NCBI RefSeq assembly: GCF_007858475.1
Contig: NZ_VIGX01000022.1
Coordinates: 1-64,000 of the forward strand
DNA from: Tsukamurella conjunctivitidis
GTDB lineage: Bacteria; Actinomycetota; Actinomycetes; Mycobacteriales; Mycobacteriaceae
Direction of reading: 5' to 3'
DNA length: 64,000 bases
Shown in pieces: positions 8,143-15,824 of this stretch; positions within the stretch are counted from its first letter, which is position 1; each line of letters begins with the position of its first letter. The position numbers and the translations under genes are program-made. The notes under the pieces are model-generated. The model ran no database searches. It was given only the letters and a program-made list of their open reading frames with translations, and was not told the DNA's origin.

Positions 8143-11100
8143 TGAGTAGGCAGGTCTTCGAGCCCCCGCTCCACCCGAAGAAGGAGCCCCGGGTCGTCAA
8201 GAAGGAGGTGGAGGTCCGCACGCCGGACACCATCGACGAGGTCGACCCGCCCGGCAAGTGGCGCACCGTGATGATGCCCGTCATCATGGTGGTCGCCGTG
8301 CTCGGCATGCTGTTCATGATGATCCGCATGAACCGGGGCTTCAACCCGGTCATGCTGCTCATGCCGATGATGCTGCTGTTCGGCATGTTCGCCTACATGG
8401 GCGGCGGGCCCGGCGGCAGCGGCAGCAAGTCGAAGGCCCAGCTGCTGCACGACCGCAAGCAGGCCAGCCGATCGATCGGCACCTCGCGTGAGAAGGCGCT
8501 CTCCCGCGGCCGCAACTACTTCGACGCCCTCGCTCACGCGTACCCCGATCCGTCGGTCGTGGCTTCTCTCATCGGCACCGAGCGGATGTGGGAGGTCGGC
8601 GGCGGCGACTCCGAGCGCAAGGCCCGGTTCACCGCGGCGCGGTACGGCCGTGGCCGCATCGTGCCGAAGGCCAAGCTGCTCACGCCCGAGGCGCCCGACG
8701 GGGAGTTCCTCGATCCCGTGCAGTGGACCGAGACGGTGAAGTTCCTGCACACCCACTCGACCATCGCGGACATGCCGCTGGCCTTCACCCTGCGCAACGT
8801 CCCCGTGCTGGGCGTGGGGGGCGATCCCGAGCGGGCCGCGGGCATGGTGCGCGCGATGCTCAATCACCTCGCCATCACGCACGGCCCGGACCGGCTGCGC
8901 TTCGCGGTCGTCGCGGACACCCCCGACGGGGGCCGGTGGGAGTATCTGAAATGGCTTCCGCAGACGCAGCATCCGTCGCTCATCGACGCGCTGGGTTCGC
9001 GGCGGATGATCTACGGCAACTGGACGGACTTCCTCGACGAACTCGCCGGGAGCGAGGAGCAGCCGACCGCCGAGGCCGACCGCATCGTCGACTACTCCCG
9101 CCCGTTCACCACCGAGTCCGAGGTCACCGGCCGCACCCGGCACACCGTCGTGATCGTGGAATCCGCTGAGCGCGCACGGATGACCGACCAGGCGATCGCC
9201 TCGCTCGCCGACGTCACCTGGATCCTGATGTCGCCGCCCGACGGCGTGATCGACTCCTTCCCGCACGCGGTCCTGCTCGACGTGGCCCCCACGGGCATCG
9301 TGACCCGGTGGGACTCGGACCTGCCGCTGGAGGCGCCCAAGGAGATCGCGCGGGCCGATCAGCTCGACCTCATCGACGCGCACAGCCACGCGCGCAAGCT
9401 CGCCCGGTGGGAGCTCGAGACCACCGCCTCGCTGCTGTCGAAGGAGCGCCAGGACACCGGCCGGGACTGGGCCAACCTGGTGCAGGTCGACGACCCCGGC
9501 GCCATCGACGTCGTCGACTTCTGGCAGCGCATCAAGCGATTCGACGATCCGCGCCGCCTCAACTTCCCGATCGGCTTCGGGCCCGACGGCACGCGGATCT
9601 TCCTCAACATGCGCGAGGCCAGCCAGGGCGGCACCGGGCCGCACGGCGAGATGATCGGCACCTCGGGATCCGGCAAGTCGGAGTTCCTGCGCTGTCTCGT
9701 CCTCGACGCCTGCCTGTTCCACTCGCCGACGATGCTCAACCTGCTGCTCGTGGACTTCAAGGGCGGCGCGACCTATCAGGGGATGGAGGACATCCCGCAC
9801 GTCGCCGCGGTGGTCACCAATCTCGAGAAGTCCGAGAGCATGGTCGACCGCATGATGGAGGTCATCACCGGTGAGCTCAAGCGGCGCCAGCAGCTCTTCG
9901 ACAGTGCCGCAGCGCGATACCCGTCGTTCAACATCATCGGACTGACCGAGTACGAGAAGGCCCGCGAGTCGGGGCACTGCCCCGACCTCGAGCCCATGCC
10001 CGCGCTGCTGGTGCTCATCGACGAGTACACCGAGCTGCTCGAGGCGAAGCCCGAGTTCGTCAACATCTTCAGCCAGATCGGCCGCGTCGGCCGGTCCGTG
10101 GGCGTGCACCTGCTGCTCGCCTCGCAGAACGCGGAGATGGCGCGATCGCGGGGCCTTGAATCGAACATCCACTACCACATCGCTCTTCGTACCGGCACCG
10201 CCGGAGACTCACGTGCCGTGATCGGTGTCCCCGACGCCAAGAACCTGCCCGGCAAGCCCGGAAACGGCCTCATCAAGACGCTCCACGAGGATGAGTTGAT
10301 CCGGTTCTACGCGGGTTTCACGGGCAAGCCCTACTTCGCCCCCGAGGCGGCCCCCGAGCCCGTCGTCCGCGAGATCGTGCAGCCCACCGCCGACGACCTC
10401 TCCTCGCGGGCCTTCACCGCACGGCGGGTGGACATCCCTGACCTCGAGGCCGAGATCGTCGAGGACGACGAGATCGTGCGCACCGAGGAGGAGATCCTCG
10501 CCGCGCCCACCGTCTTCACCGTCGTCAAGGAGCTCCTCACCGCGGCGCCGGCGCGCCCGGCCTACAAGCCGTGGCTTCCCGAACTCACGTCCACCACGCT
10601 GGACGTGCTGGCGCCGTCGCTCGCGGCCGGCGAGTGGGTCGCGCCCGCGGTGACCACCCCGGCCACCCTGAAGACGCCCTTCGGCGTCTTCGACGACCCC
10701 GCCAAGCACCAGCAGCCCGTGTGGGAGCTGGACCTGTCGGGCGGCCAGGGCAACGTGCTGATCTACGGTGCGCCCCAGAAGGGCAAGACCACCGCTGCGA
10801 TGACCCTGGTGACGTCCCTCGCGCTCACCCACGCGCCCGAACAGGTGCAGTTCTTCATCGTCGACTACACCGGCGGCGGTTGGATGCGACTCGAGGACCT
10901 GCCGCACGTCTCCCGGATCGCGACCCGGTCCGAGGAGGATGCGATCAACCGGATCATCTCGCAGATGTCCGACCTGATCGATCAGCGCGTCAAGCTCTTC
11001 CGCAAGTACCGCGTCAACTCGATGGCGGAGTACCGCCGCCTGCGCAGCGATCCGGGCGCGGAGGTCATCACCGAGGACGCCTTCGGCGACGTCTTCATCG

Positions 11101-12362
11101 TGATCGACGGCTTCGACGCGGCGGTCACCGAGGGCGGCGTCTTCGAGGACAAGGTGCCGGTGCTCGAGGCGCTCGCCTCGGGCGCCCTGAACTACGGCAT
11201 CCACTTCGTGATCACGACCGCGCGCAACACCGTGCTCCGCGGCCTCGCGAGTCACATGCACACGATCATCGAGGGCCGCGTGTCCACCGCCAGTTACGAC
11301 ATGTCCGTCGTGAACTCGCAGCGGAACAAGGCGGTGCCCGACAAGGCGGGTCACGTCATCACCACGGACCGGGAACTGCTGGCCCTGGTCTCGCTGCCCC
11401 GCGCCGACGGGGACTCCTCGCCCGAGACCCTCAGCGACGGCATCGAGGAGGTCGTGGAGCGGATCCGCCGCGCCAACACCTCGGGCGCCGAGGCGCCGAA
11501 GCTCCTGGCGCTGCCCGAGGTGGTCTTGCAGGACGACCTGTTCTCGGTGCTCCCCGCGGAGGCCGGCGCGCGCGAGCGCGTGCGCCTGCCGTTCGGCGTC
11601 CGCGAGACCGACGCCGGCCTCGCCGTCGCGGACTTCGGCCGCGAGGCGCACATGTACGTGGTCGGCGAGAGCGGCTCCGGCCGGTCCGCCTTCGTGCACA
11701 CGCTCATCGAGGCGATCAGCCGCCGGTACCCGACCATCGACGACGGTGCCATCGCGCTCCTCGACCCGAAGCGCGTGCACCGCGGCGCGTTCGCCCCCAA
11801 CCCGAAGAACCTCGGGCTGCACGGCTCCGACCTCTACGACTTCCTGCGCCGCTGGCAGGACAAGCTCGTGGACTGGATGGGCGAGGGGGAGACCGACCCG
11901 GAGAAGGTGACCTACCGCCGGGTGCCCGATGCCGCCGACAGCGCCGCGCTCGCGCGCCGCGACTGGTGGACGGGGCCGGAGGTCTTCCTCATCATCGACG
12001 ACTACGACGCCGTGGTCGCCCGCGGGGACCGCACCAACCCCATCACCCAGACCGTGAAGCTGATGAACGACGGCGTCATTCGCGGCTTCCACGTGATCGT
12101 GGTGCTCAACGATTCCGAGTACCTCTACAAGGCCAGCTCGGACCCGCTGATCCAGTACCTCGACACGCACAGCTCGATGGCGTTGGCCCTGTCCGCGGAC
12201 AAGTTCAACGTCAACATCGCAGGTGAGCGCGGGCAGCGCTTCGGTGTTCCGGGCCGCGGCCGTTTCCATCCCGGGCGCGGGGCCCCGTCGGACATCGTCC
12301 AAGTGGCCTGGAACGGCGTGCGCAGGGACGAAGCGGAGGCCGACGAGGATGTTTGGGGGTGA
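8142..12362 (+). CDS. eccC: ESX motor ATPase EccC (single chain)
   Basis: 1406 residues in one unbroken chain, as in ESX-3/-4/-5 rather than the split EccCa/EccCb of ESX-1. Two N-terminal transmembrane helices (about residues 42-90) precede three FtsK/SpoIIIE ATPase modules. Module 1 has GTSGSGKS (Lys512) with LLLVDFKGG and VLIDEY. Module 2 has GAPQKGKT (Lys882). Module 3 has GESGSGRS, where the P-loop Lys is Arg1181. EccC is the motor that recognises the C-terminal signal of Esx substrates and drives export. The GTG start overlaps the eccB stop. Confidence 0.95.
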   Translation: MSRQVFEPPLHPKKEPRVVKKEVEVRTPDTIDEVDPPGKWRTVMMPVIMVVAVLGMLFMMIRMNRGFNPVMLLMPMMLLFGMFAYMGGGPGGSGSKSKAQLLHDRKQASRSIGTSREKALSRGRNYFDALAHAYPDPSVVASLIGTERMWEVGGGDSERKARFTAARYGRGRIVPKAKLLTPEAPDGEFLDPVQWTETVKFLHTHSTIADMPLAFTLRNVPVLGVGGDPERAAGMVRAMLNHLAITHGPDRLRFAVVADTPDGGRWEYLKWLPQTQHPSLIDALGSRRMIYGNWTDFLDELAGSEEQPTAEADRIVDYSRPFTTESEVTGRTRHTVVIVESAERARMTDQAIASLADVTWILMSPPDGVIDSFPHAVLLDVAPTGIVTRWDSDLPLEAPKEIARADQLDLIDAHSHARKLARWELETTASLLSKERQDTGRDWANLVQVDDPGAIDVVDFWQRIKRFDDPRRLNFPIGFGPDGTRIFLNMREASQGGTGPHGEMIGTSGSGKSEFLRCLVLDACLFHSPTMLNLLLVDFKGGATYQGMEDIPHVAAVVTNLEKSESMVDRMMEVITGELKRRQQLFDSAAARYPSFNIIGLTEYEKARESGHCPDLEPMPALLVLIDEYTELLEAKPEFVNIFSQIGRVGRSVGVHLLLASQNAEMARSRGLESNIHYHIALRTGTAGDSRAVIGVPDAKNLPGKPGNGLIKTLHEDELIRFYAGFTGKPYFAPEAAPEPVVREIVQPTADDLSSRAFTARRVDIPDLEAEIVEDDEIVRTEEEILAAPTVFTVVKELLTAAPARPAYKPWLPELTSTTLDVLAPSLAAGEWVAPAVTTPATLKTPFGVFDDPAKHQQPVWELDLSGGQGNVLIYGAPQKGKTTAAMTLVTSLALTHAPEQVQFFIVDYTGGGWMRLEDLPHVSRIATRSEEDAINRIISQMSDLIDQRVKLFRKYRVNSMAEYRRLRSDPGAEVITEDAFGDVFIVIDGFDAAVTEGGVFEDKVPVLEALASGALNYGIHFVITTARNTVLRGLASHMHTIIEGRVSTASYDMSVVNSQRNKAVPDKAGHVITTDRELLALVSLPRADGDSSPETLSDGIEEVVERIRRANTSGAEAPKLLALPEVVLQDDLFSVLPAEAGARERVRLPFGVRETDAGLAVADFGREAHMYVVGESGSGRSAFVHTLIEAISRRYPTIDDGAIALLDPKRVHRGAFAPNPKNLGLHGSDLYDFLRRWQDKLVDWMGEGETDPEKVTYRRVPDAADSAALARRDWWTGPEVFLIIDDYDAVVARGDRTNPITQTVKLMNDGVIRGFHVIVVLNDSEYLYKASSDPLIQYLDTHSSMALALSADKFNVNIAGERGQRFGVPGRGRFHPGRGAPSDIVQVAWNGVRRDEAEADEDVWG

Positions 12363-12382
12363 GAATATCGGACAACCAGGGA

Positions 12383-12411
12383 TTGACGAAGTTTGACAAT
12401 TCTGTTTTAGT
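12383..12411 (+). promoter_or_regulatory. Putative promoter for the PE-PPE-esx genes
   Basis: TTGACG (12383-12388), a 17-base gap and TTTAGT (12406-12411) make a plausible sigma-A type promoter in an AT-rich island between eccC and the PE gene. A second TTGACA at 12393 is also present. An internal promoter here would let substrates be made in excess over the membrane machinery. Prediction only. Confidence 0.45.
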
Positions 12412-12430
12412 TGCAACTTGAAAATCAAGT
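12409..12430. promoter_or_regulatory. Nested palindromes, candidate operator
   Basis: AGTTGCAACT (12409-12418) is a perfect 10-base palindrome that overlaps ACTTGAAAATCAAGT (12416-12430), two 6-base inverted arms around AAA. They cover the -10/start region of the promoter just upstream and end 14 bases before the GTG of the PE gene. The TGAAAATCA core recalls half of a mycobacterial Zur site, but the full site is not there. Confidence 0.4.
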
Positions 12431-12444
12431 AAAGGGGATAGCAG

Positions 12445-12732
12445 GTGGGCCTGAACGTGGCGCCTATACAGCTCTTGGCAGGAACCAACGAGGTCATGGC
12501 GAATGTCGCCACCACCTCGGGCTTGATCGGTGGCGCCGCCGGGGCCATCGGCGCCGTCGTGCCCGCGGGCGCCGACGACGTCTCGCTGCTGGTCTCGGCC
12601 AGTTCCGCGGCGCACGCGGCGAACTTCCTCGCGACGTCGATCATCGACCACGCCGAGGTCGCGCAGTACGCGGTGAGCCTCTCGGCGGTCGCCTCGACGT
12701 ACATCATGGCCGACAACGCCGTGCAGTTCTGA
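12445..12732 (+). CDS. PE-like ESX substrate
   Basis: 95 residues from a GTG with AAAGGGGA upstream. The length, the helix-turn-helix pattern rich in Ala/Ser, and the position immediately before a PPE gene identify a PE-family protein, the usual heterodimer partner of PPE. The N-terminal Pro-Glu that names the family is not evident (VAPIQLL in its place). Tyr-Ile-Met-Ala-Asp near the C-terminus fits the YxxxD/E type VII export signal. Lies on the same strand 13 bases before the PPE gene. Confidence 0.75.
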   Translation: MGLNVAPIQLLAGTNEVMANVATTSGLIGGAAGAIGAVVPAGADDVSLLVSASSAAHAANFLATSIIDHAEVAQYAVSLSAVASTYIMADNAVQF

Positions 12733-12745
12733 CGAGCGTGACGTC

Positions 12746-14122
12746 GTGACCTTCCCAGCGCTTCCCCCCGAGGTCAACGTGGGGCGCCTCATGTCGGGAG
12801 CGGGCCCCGCGCCGGCGACCGCTGCGGCCGCGGCGTGGGCCTCGGTCGCAGCCTCCGTCAGCGCGCGGTCCGTCTTCCTGCAGTCGCTGCTGCCGCGTCT
12901 CGCCGCGTCGTGGCAGGCGCCGGAGACGGCGCTGATGACGCGCAACGTCGCGATGTACCTCGCGCACAACGAGGCGCTGCGCACGCAGGCGCTGCTCGCC
13001 TCCACGCGGCACACCAAGCAGGCGGCCGACTACTCGGCGGCGCTGGCCGGGATGGCGCAGTTGCCCGAGATCGCGCTGAACCACGTCACGCACGCGGTCC
13101 TGGAGGCCACCAACTTCCTGGGCGTCAACACCGGCGCGATCGCCGCGAACGAGGCGCAGTACGCCGCGATGTGGGCGCAGAACGCCACGATGATGCTGAC
13201 CTATCTCGCGAACTCCACCGCGAACATGACCTTCGAGCCCTTCATCCCGCCGAAGCCCATGGCCACCTCCATCGGCGTGCCGATCCCCGCGGCCGCCGCG
13301 GGAGCGGCATCGGTCGGCGACGCCGTGGTCACCAAGATGACCCTCGCCGCGCAGGGCGCGCAGGCCACCGCGAGCATGCTCTGGATGCGCACCGCGGGTG
13401 GCGTGCTCTCGACCACGAAGCTCGGGCAGACCGTCGTCGTGCAGGCCCAGCGCCTCGAGCAGGCCGCCTCCAACGCGGCGACCGCGGGGTCCCAGTCGCG
13501 CGAGAACAGCCTCGCGCGTCCCACCACCGGTCAGCAGCTGGGCCAGAGTCTGGTGCAGCAGCTCGGCGGTGCCGGCGGTGTGGCCGCCGGCGTCGGCGGC
13601 GGCGTGGTGGGTGCCGCGGTGTCGGGCGGCGGTCAGGCGCTGCAGACCGGCGTGAGCGCGGGCACGGCGACGACCGGCGGCGGCGTGGTCTACCAGCCGA
13701 TGAGCGCGCTGCTCGCCAACGTGCACTCCGAGAACCGCACCAGCACCGTCGGCTACTTCGGCGCCCGCCCCGGCTCGCCCACGCTCGAGCGGATGTCCCG
13801 CGGCGAGCAGGCGCGGCCGACCGCCTCCGCGCTCCGCGCCGAGCCCGGCACCGCGGCGCTGCCCCAGGTGGCCGCCCCCGCCAACTGGGCGACCGACGGC
13901 CTCACCGTCGCGCCGCCGCCCCCGCCGGTCCCGCGCGTGGCGGCCGAGCCGCTGCGTCCGGTCCTCCCCACCGGCTCCAGCGCGCCGGTCGCGCGGTCGA
14001 AGGGCAAGCAGCGCGAGCGCATCGTCGTCCCCGACACCGCCGCGATCCCCGTCTACCAGGACTCGGCGCCCGAGTACGAGTCCGTTCCCGTCGACGTCCC
14101 GTCGAGTGGGGAGGGACGCTGA
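12746..14122 (+). CDS. PPE-family ESX substrate
   Basis: 458 residues. The N-terminus carries PALPPEVN with the Pro-Pro-Glu signature, and the roughly 170-residue PPE domain ends with the typical block FLGVNTGAIAANEAQYAAMW. The remainder is Ala/Gly/Val-rich with a Gly-rich stretch (about 270-320) and a Pro-rich tail; no PPE-SVP or MPTR repeats were seen. PPE proteins pair with PE and are held by EspG for export through the ESX channel. This is the only PPE gene in the window. Confidence 0.9.
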   Translation: MTFPALPPEVNVGRLMSGAGPAPATAAAAAWASVAASVSARSVFLQSLLPRLAASWQAPETALMTRNVAMYLAHNEALRTQALLASTRHTKQAADYSAALAGMAQLPEIALNHVTHAVLEATNFLGVNTGAIAANEAQYAAMWAQNATMMLTYLANSTANMTFEPFIPPKPMATSIGVPIPAAAAGAASVGDAVVTKMTLAAQGAQATASMLWMRTAGGVLSTTKLGQTVVVQAQRLEQAASNAATAGSQSRENSLARPTTGQQLGQSLVQQLGGAGGVAAGVGGGVVGAAVSGGGQALQTGVSAGTATTGGGVVYQPMSALLANVHSENRTSTVGYFGARPGSPTLERMSRGEQARPTASALRAEPGTAALPQVAAPANWATDGLTVAPPPPPVPRVAAEPLRPVLPTGSSAPVARSKGKQRERIVVPDTAAIPVYQDSAPEYESVPVDVPSSGEGR

Positions 14123-14175
14123 TCCCCACCTCGCACTCGACCCACCACGACCACCCCTGAACTGGAGGAACACTC

Positions 14176-14481
14176 ATGCCCCCGCAGATCTACGAGATGA
14201 ACACCGGCGCACACGCCGCCGGTACCGCGAAGACCCACGACGTGGCCGCGACGACCCTCGCCAACATCAAGTTCGTCCGCACCACCGCCGAGGCGTACCG
14301 CGCCGCGAACGCCGGTGACACCACCAACAAGGCGAGCGCCCACATGGAGGAGCTCATCGCCGTGTGCAACGCCGAGCAGCAGAAGCTCGAGGCCGTCGCC
14401 GAGGCCCTCGGCCGCAACGGCGGCCTCATCACCAGCACCGACGGCGACGCCGGCGGCCTGTTCACCGGCTACGTCATCTAG
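14176..14481 (+). CDS. EsxG-position WXG100-like protein lacking WXG
   Basis: 101 residues, right length and position for the first Esx partner (EsxG in ESX-3). AACTGGAGGAA upstream is a strong ribosome site. The protein is helical, with the segment DTTNKASAHMEEL where the central turn should be. It contains no tryptophan, so the WXG motif is absent, and has a Gly-rich end (GGLFTGYVI) reminiscent of the EsxG C-terminus (TYTGF). EsxG homologues also lack a strict WXG, which fits. Likely partner of the next gene, 29 bases downstream. Confidence 0.75.
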   Translation: MPPQIYEMNTGAHAAGTAKTHDVAATTLANIKFVRTTAEAYRAANAGDTTNKASAHMEELIAVCNAEQQKLEAVAEALGRNGGLITSTDGDAGGLFTGYVI

Positions 14482-14510
14482 CCCGCCACCATCCACGAAG
14501 GGTCACGAAC

Positions 14511-14813
14511 ATGACTTCACCGCTGATCAAGGTCGATTACGCGAGCTACGACATCACGTCGGCGAGCCTCGGCAAGGCCTCCGCCGTCGCGGACGCGAAC
14601 ATCGCCGAGCTGACCGCGAACAACACCGCGAACCTCAACCTGGGCAACTGGGTGGGCGTCGACCAGGAGAGCTACCAGCACGTCCACGAGATCTGCCTCA
14701 AGGCGAACGAGAACCTCTCGATGGCGATCCGCAAGACGGGCGTGAACCTGCAGACGGCCGCCACGATCCATCAGGCCGGTCAGGCGCAGGCCGCGGGCCT
14801 CTACGGCATCTAG
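14511..14813 (+). CDS. EsxH-position WXG100-like protein
   Basis: 100 residues. The central Asn-Trp-Val-Gly (W at about residue 47) is the WXG motif between two helices, and the second helix runs through YQHVHEICLKANENL. One cysteine and several His/Glu residues are present in that helix; zinc binding has been described for EsxG/EsxH of mycobacteria but cannot be judged here. The small size, order and spacing make this the second member of the Esx heterodimer exported by this system. A GC-rich hairpin follows its stop. Confidence 0.82.
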   Translation: MTSPLIKVDYASYDITSASLGKASAVADANIAELTANNTANLNLGNWVGVDQESYQHVHEICLKANENLSMAIRKTGVNLQTAATIHQAGQAQAAGLYGI

Positions 14814-14827
14814 TACGACGAGGACGG

Positions 14828-14859
14828 GGCCCGGCCACCGCACCTGCGGGGGCCGGGCC
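14828..14859 (+). terminator. GC-rich hairpin after the esx pair
   Basis: GGCCCGGCC (14828-14836) pairs with GGCCGGGCC (14851-14859) around a 14-base loop, between the esx pair and espG. There is no T-run, so it may act as an attenuator or RNA-stabilising stem that keeps esx mRNA above the level of espG and later genes. Confidence 0.45.
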
Positions 14860-14880
14860 GCTCTGGAAGAGGAGGGGCGA

Positions 14881-15747
14881 GTGGCCGTGCTGCGCGAGGA
14901 ACCGGCGAAGCTGTCCGCCTTCGCCGCCGACATCGACGAGTTGTTGCTGCTCATGCGGCTCGCGGACGTCACTGAGCTGGCACCGGTGGTGCTGGCGGTG
15001 CATCCCAACGTCTACCGGCCCGACGACCAGCTGGTGGTGGACCTCGCGGTCCTGCCGGGGCTGGTCGACGCGGGGCTCGTGGATGCCGACGGGGCCGTCG
15101 ATCCGCAGGTGGGGCACTGGCTGCGCGCGCTCCAGGCGCCCGCCGCCGAGGTCGCGATCCGCGTCTTCGACGGTGACGCGGTGCTCCGGGGCGCGGTCGT
15201 GCGCCGTGACGAGCTGGTGGTCGTCGCCTTCCGCAACGACGATCAGTTCACCGTGCAGGGCTTCCGCACCGATCGCGAGGATTTCGAATCGACCGTGGTC
15301 GAACCCCTGTGGCGGGTGCTGGGGGCGCGTGATCCCGCGGACTTCGAATCGTTGACCGTCGAGGCCGGGGAGCTGGCGGAGATCGTCGCGAGCTTCGACC
15401 CGCAGGTCGCGGGACCCCGCGGCGAGCGCGAGGTGCGCAGTCGGCTGCGCGAGCACGATCTGTCGCAGCAGACCGTCGACGTCCTCCTCGACGCGGCGCG
15501 CTACTCGGGCCGGCGGGCCGAGATCGTTTATCACCGTACGGATTCCAGTGGTGTGCGGACGCGGGCCGGGTGGGCCGTCGGAGTGATGGACACGGCCGCC
15601 GGCCGGGTGCTGTCGACCACGGAGCGCGGCTCGCAGGGCGTGCTCGACGTGACGCTGAGCCCCGGTACCCGGAGACGGTTCTCCGAGGGGATCGCCGCGC
15701 TCGTCGAGCGCGGGGGTTGCACCGGATGGTTCGACACAGCAAACTGA
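14881..15747 (+). CDS. espG: EspG-type PE/PPE chaperone
   Basis: 288 residues from GTG, with GAAGAGGAGG just upstream. Family size is 270-300. The alternating beta-strand/helix pattern (PDDQLVVDLAVLP, LVVVAFRNDD, CTGWFDT at the end) and its place after the esx genes match the EspG family (ESX-1 EspG1, ESX-3 EspG3). EspG is a cytosolic chaperone that binds the tip of the cognate PPE protein and keeps PE-PPE dimers soluble until export. A single EspG with a single PE-PPE pair suggests a dedicated match. Confidence 0.88.
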   Translation: MAVLREEPAKLSAFAADIDELLLLMRLADVTELAPVVLAVHPNVYRPDDQLVVDLAVLPGLVDAGLVDADGAVDPQVGHWLRALQAPAAEVAIRVFDGDAVLRGAVVRRDELVVVAFRNDDQFTVQGFRTDREDFESTVVEPLWRVLGARDPADFESLTVEAGELAEIVASFDPQVAGPRGEREVRSRLREHDLSQQTVDVLLDAARYSGRRAEIVYHRTDSSGVRTRAGWAVGVMDTAAGRVLSTTERGSQGVLDVTLSPGTRRRFSEGIAALVERGGCTGWFDTAN

Positions 15748-15824
15748 TAGCCGACCCTGGTGCTCATCTGACCAGCACGAGTATTAGACTGCAAACAATT
15801 CTTCCATCGAGAGAGGTGCGATCC

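Noticed and set aside
12416-12430. A Zur box before the PE gene
   Set aside because: TGAAAATCA fits one half but the second half (AGTAAAGG) does not; kept only as a generic palindrome.
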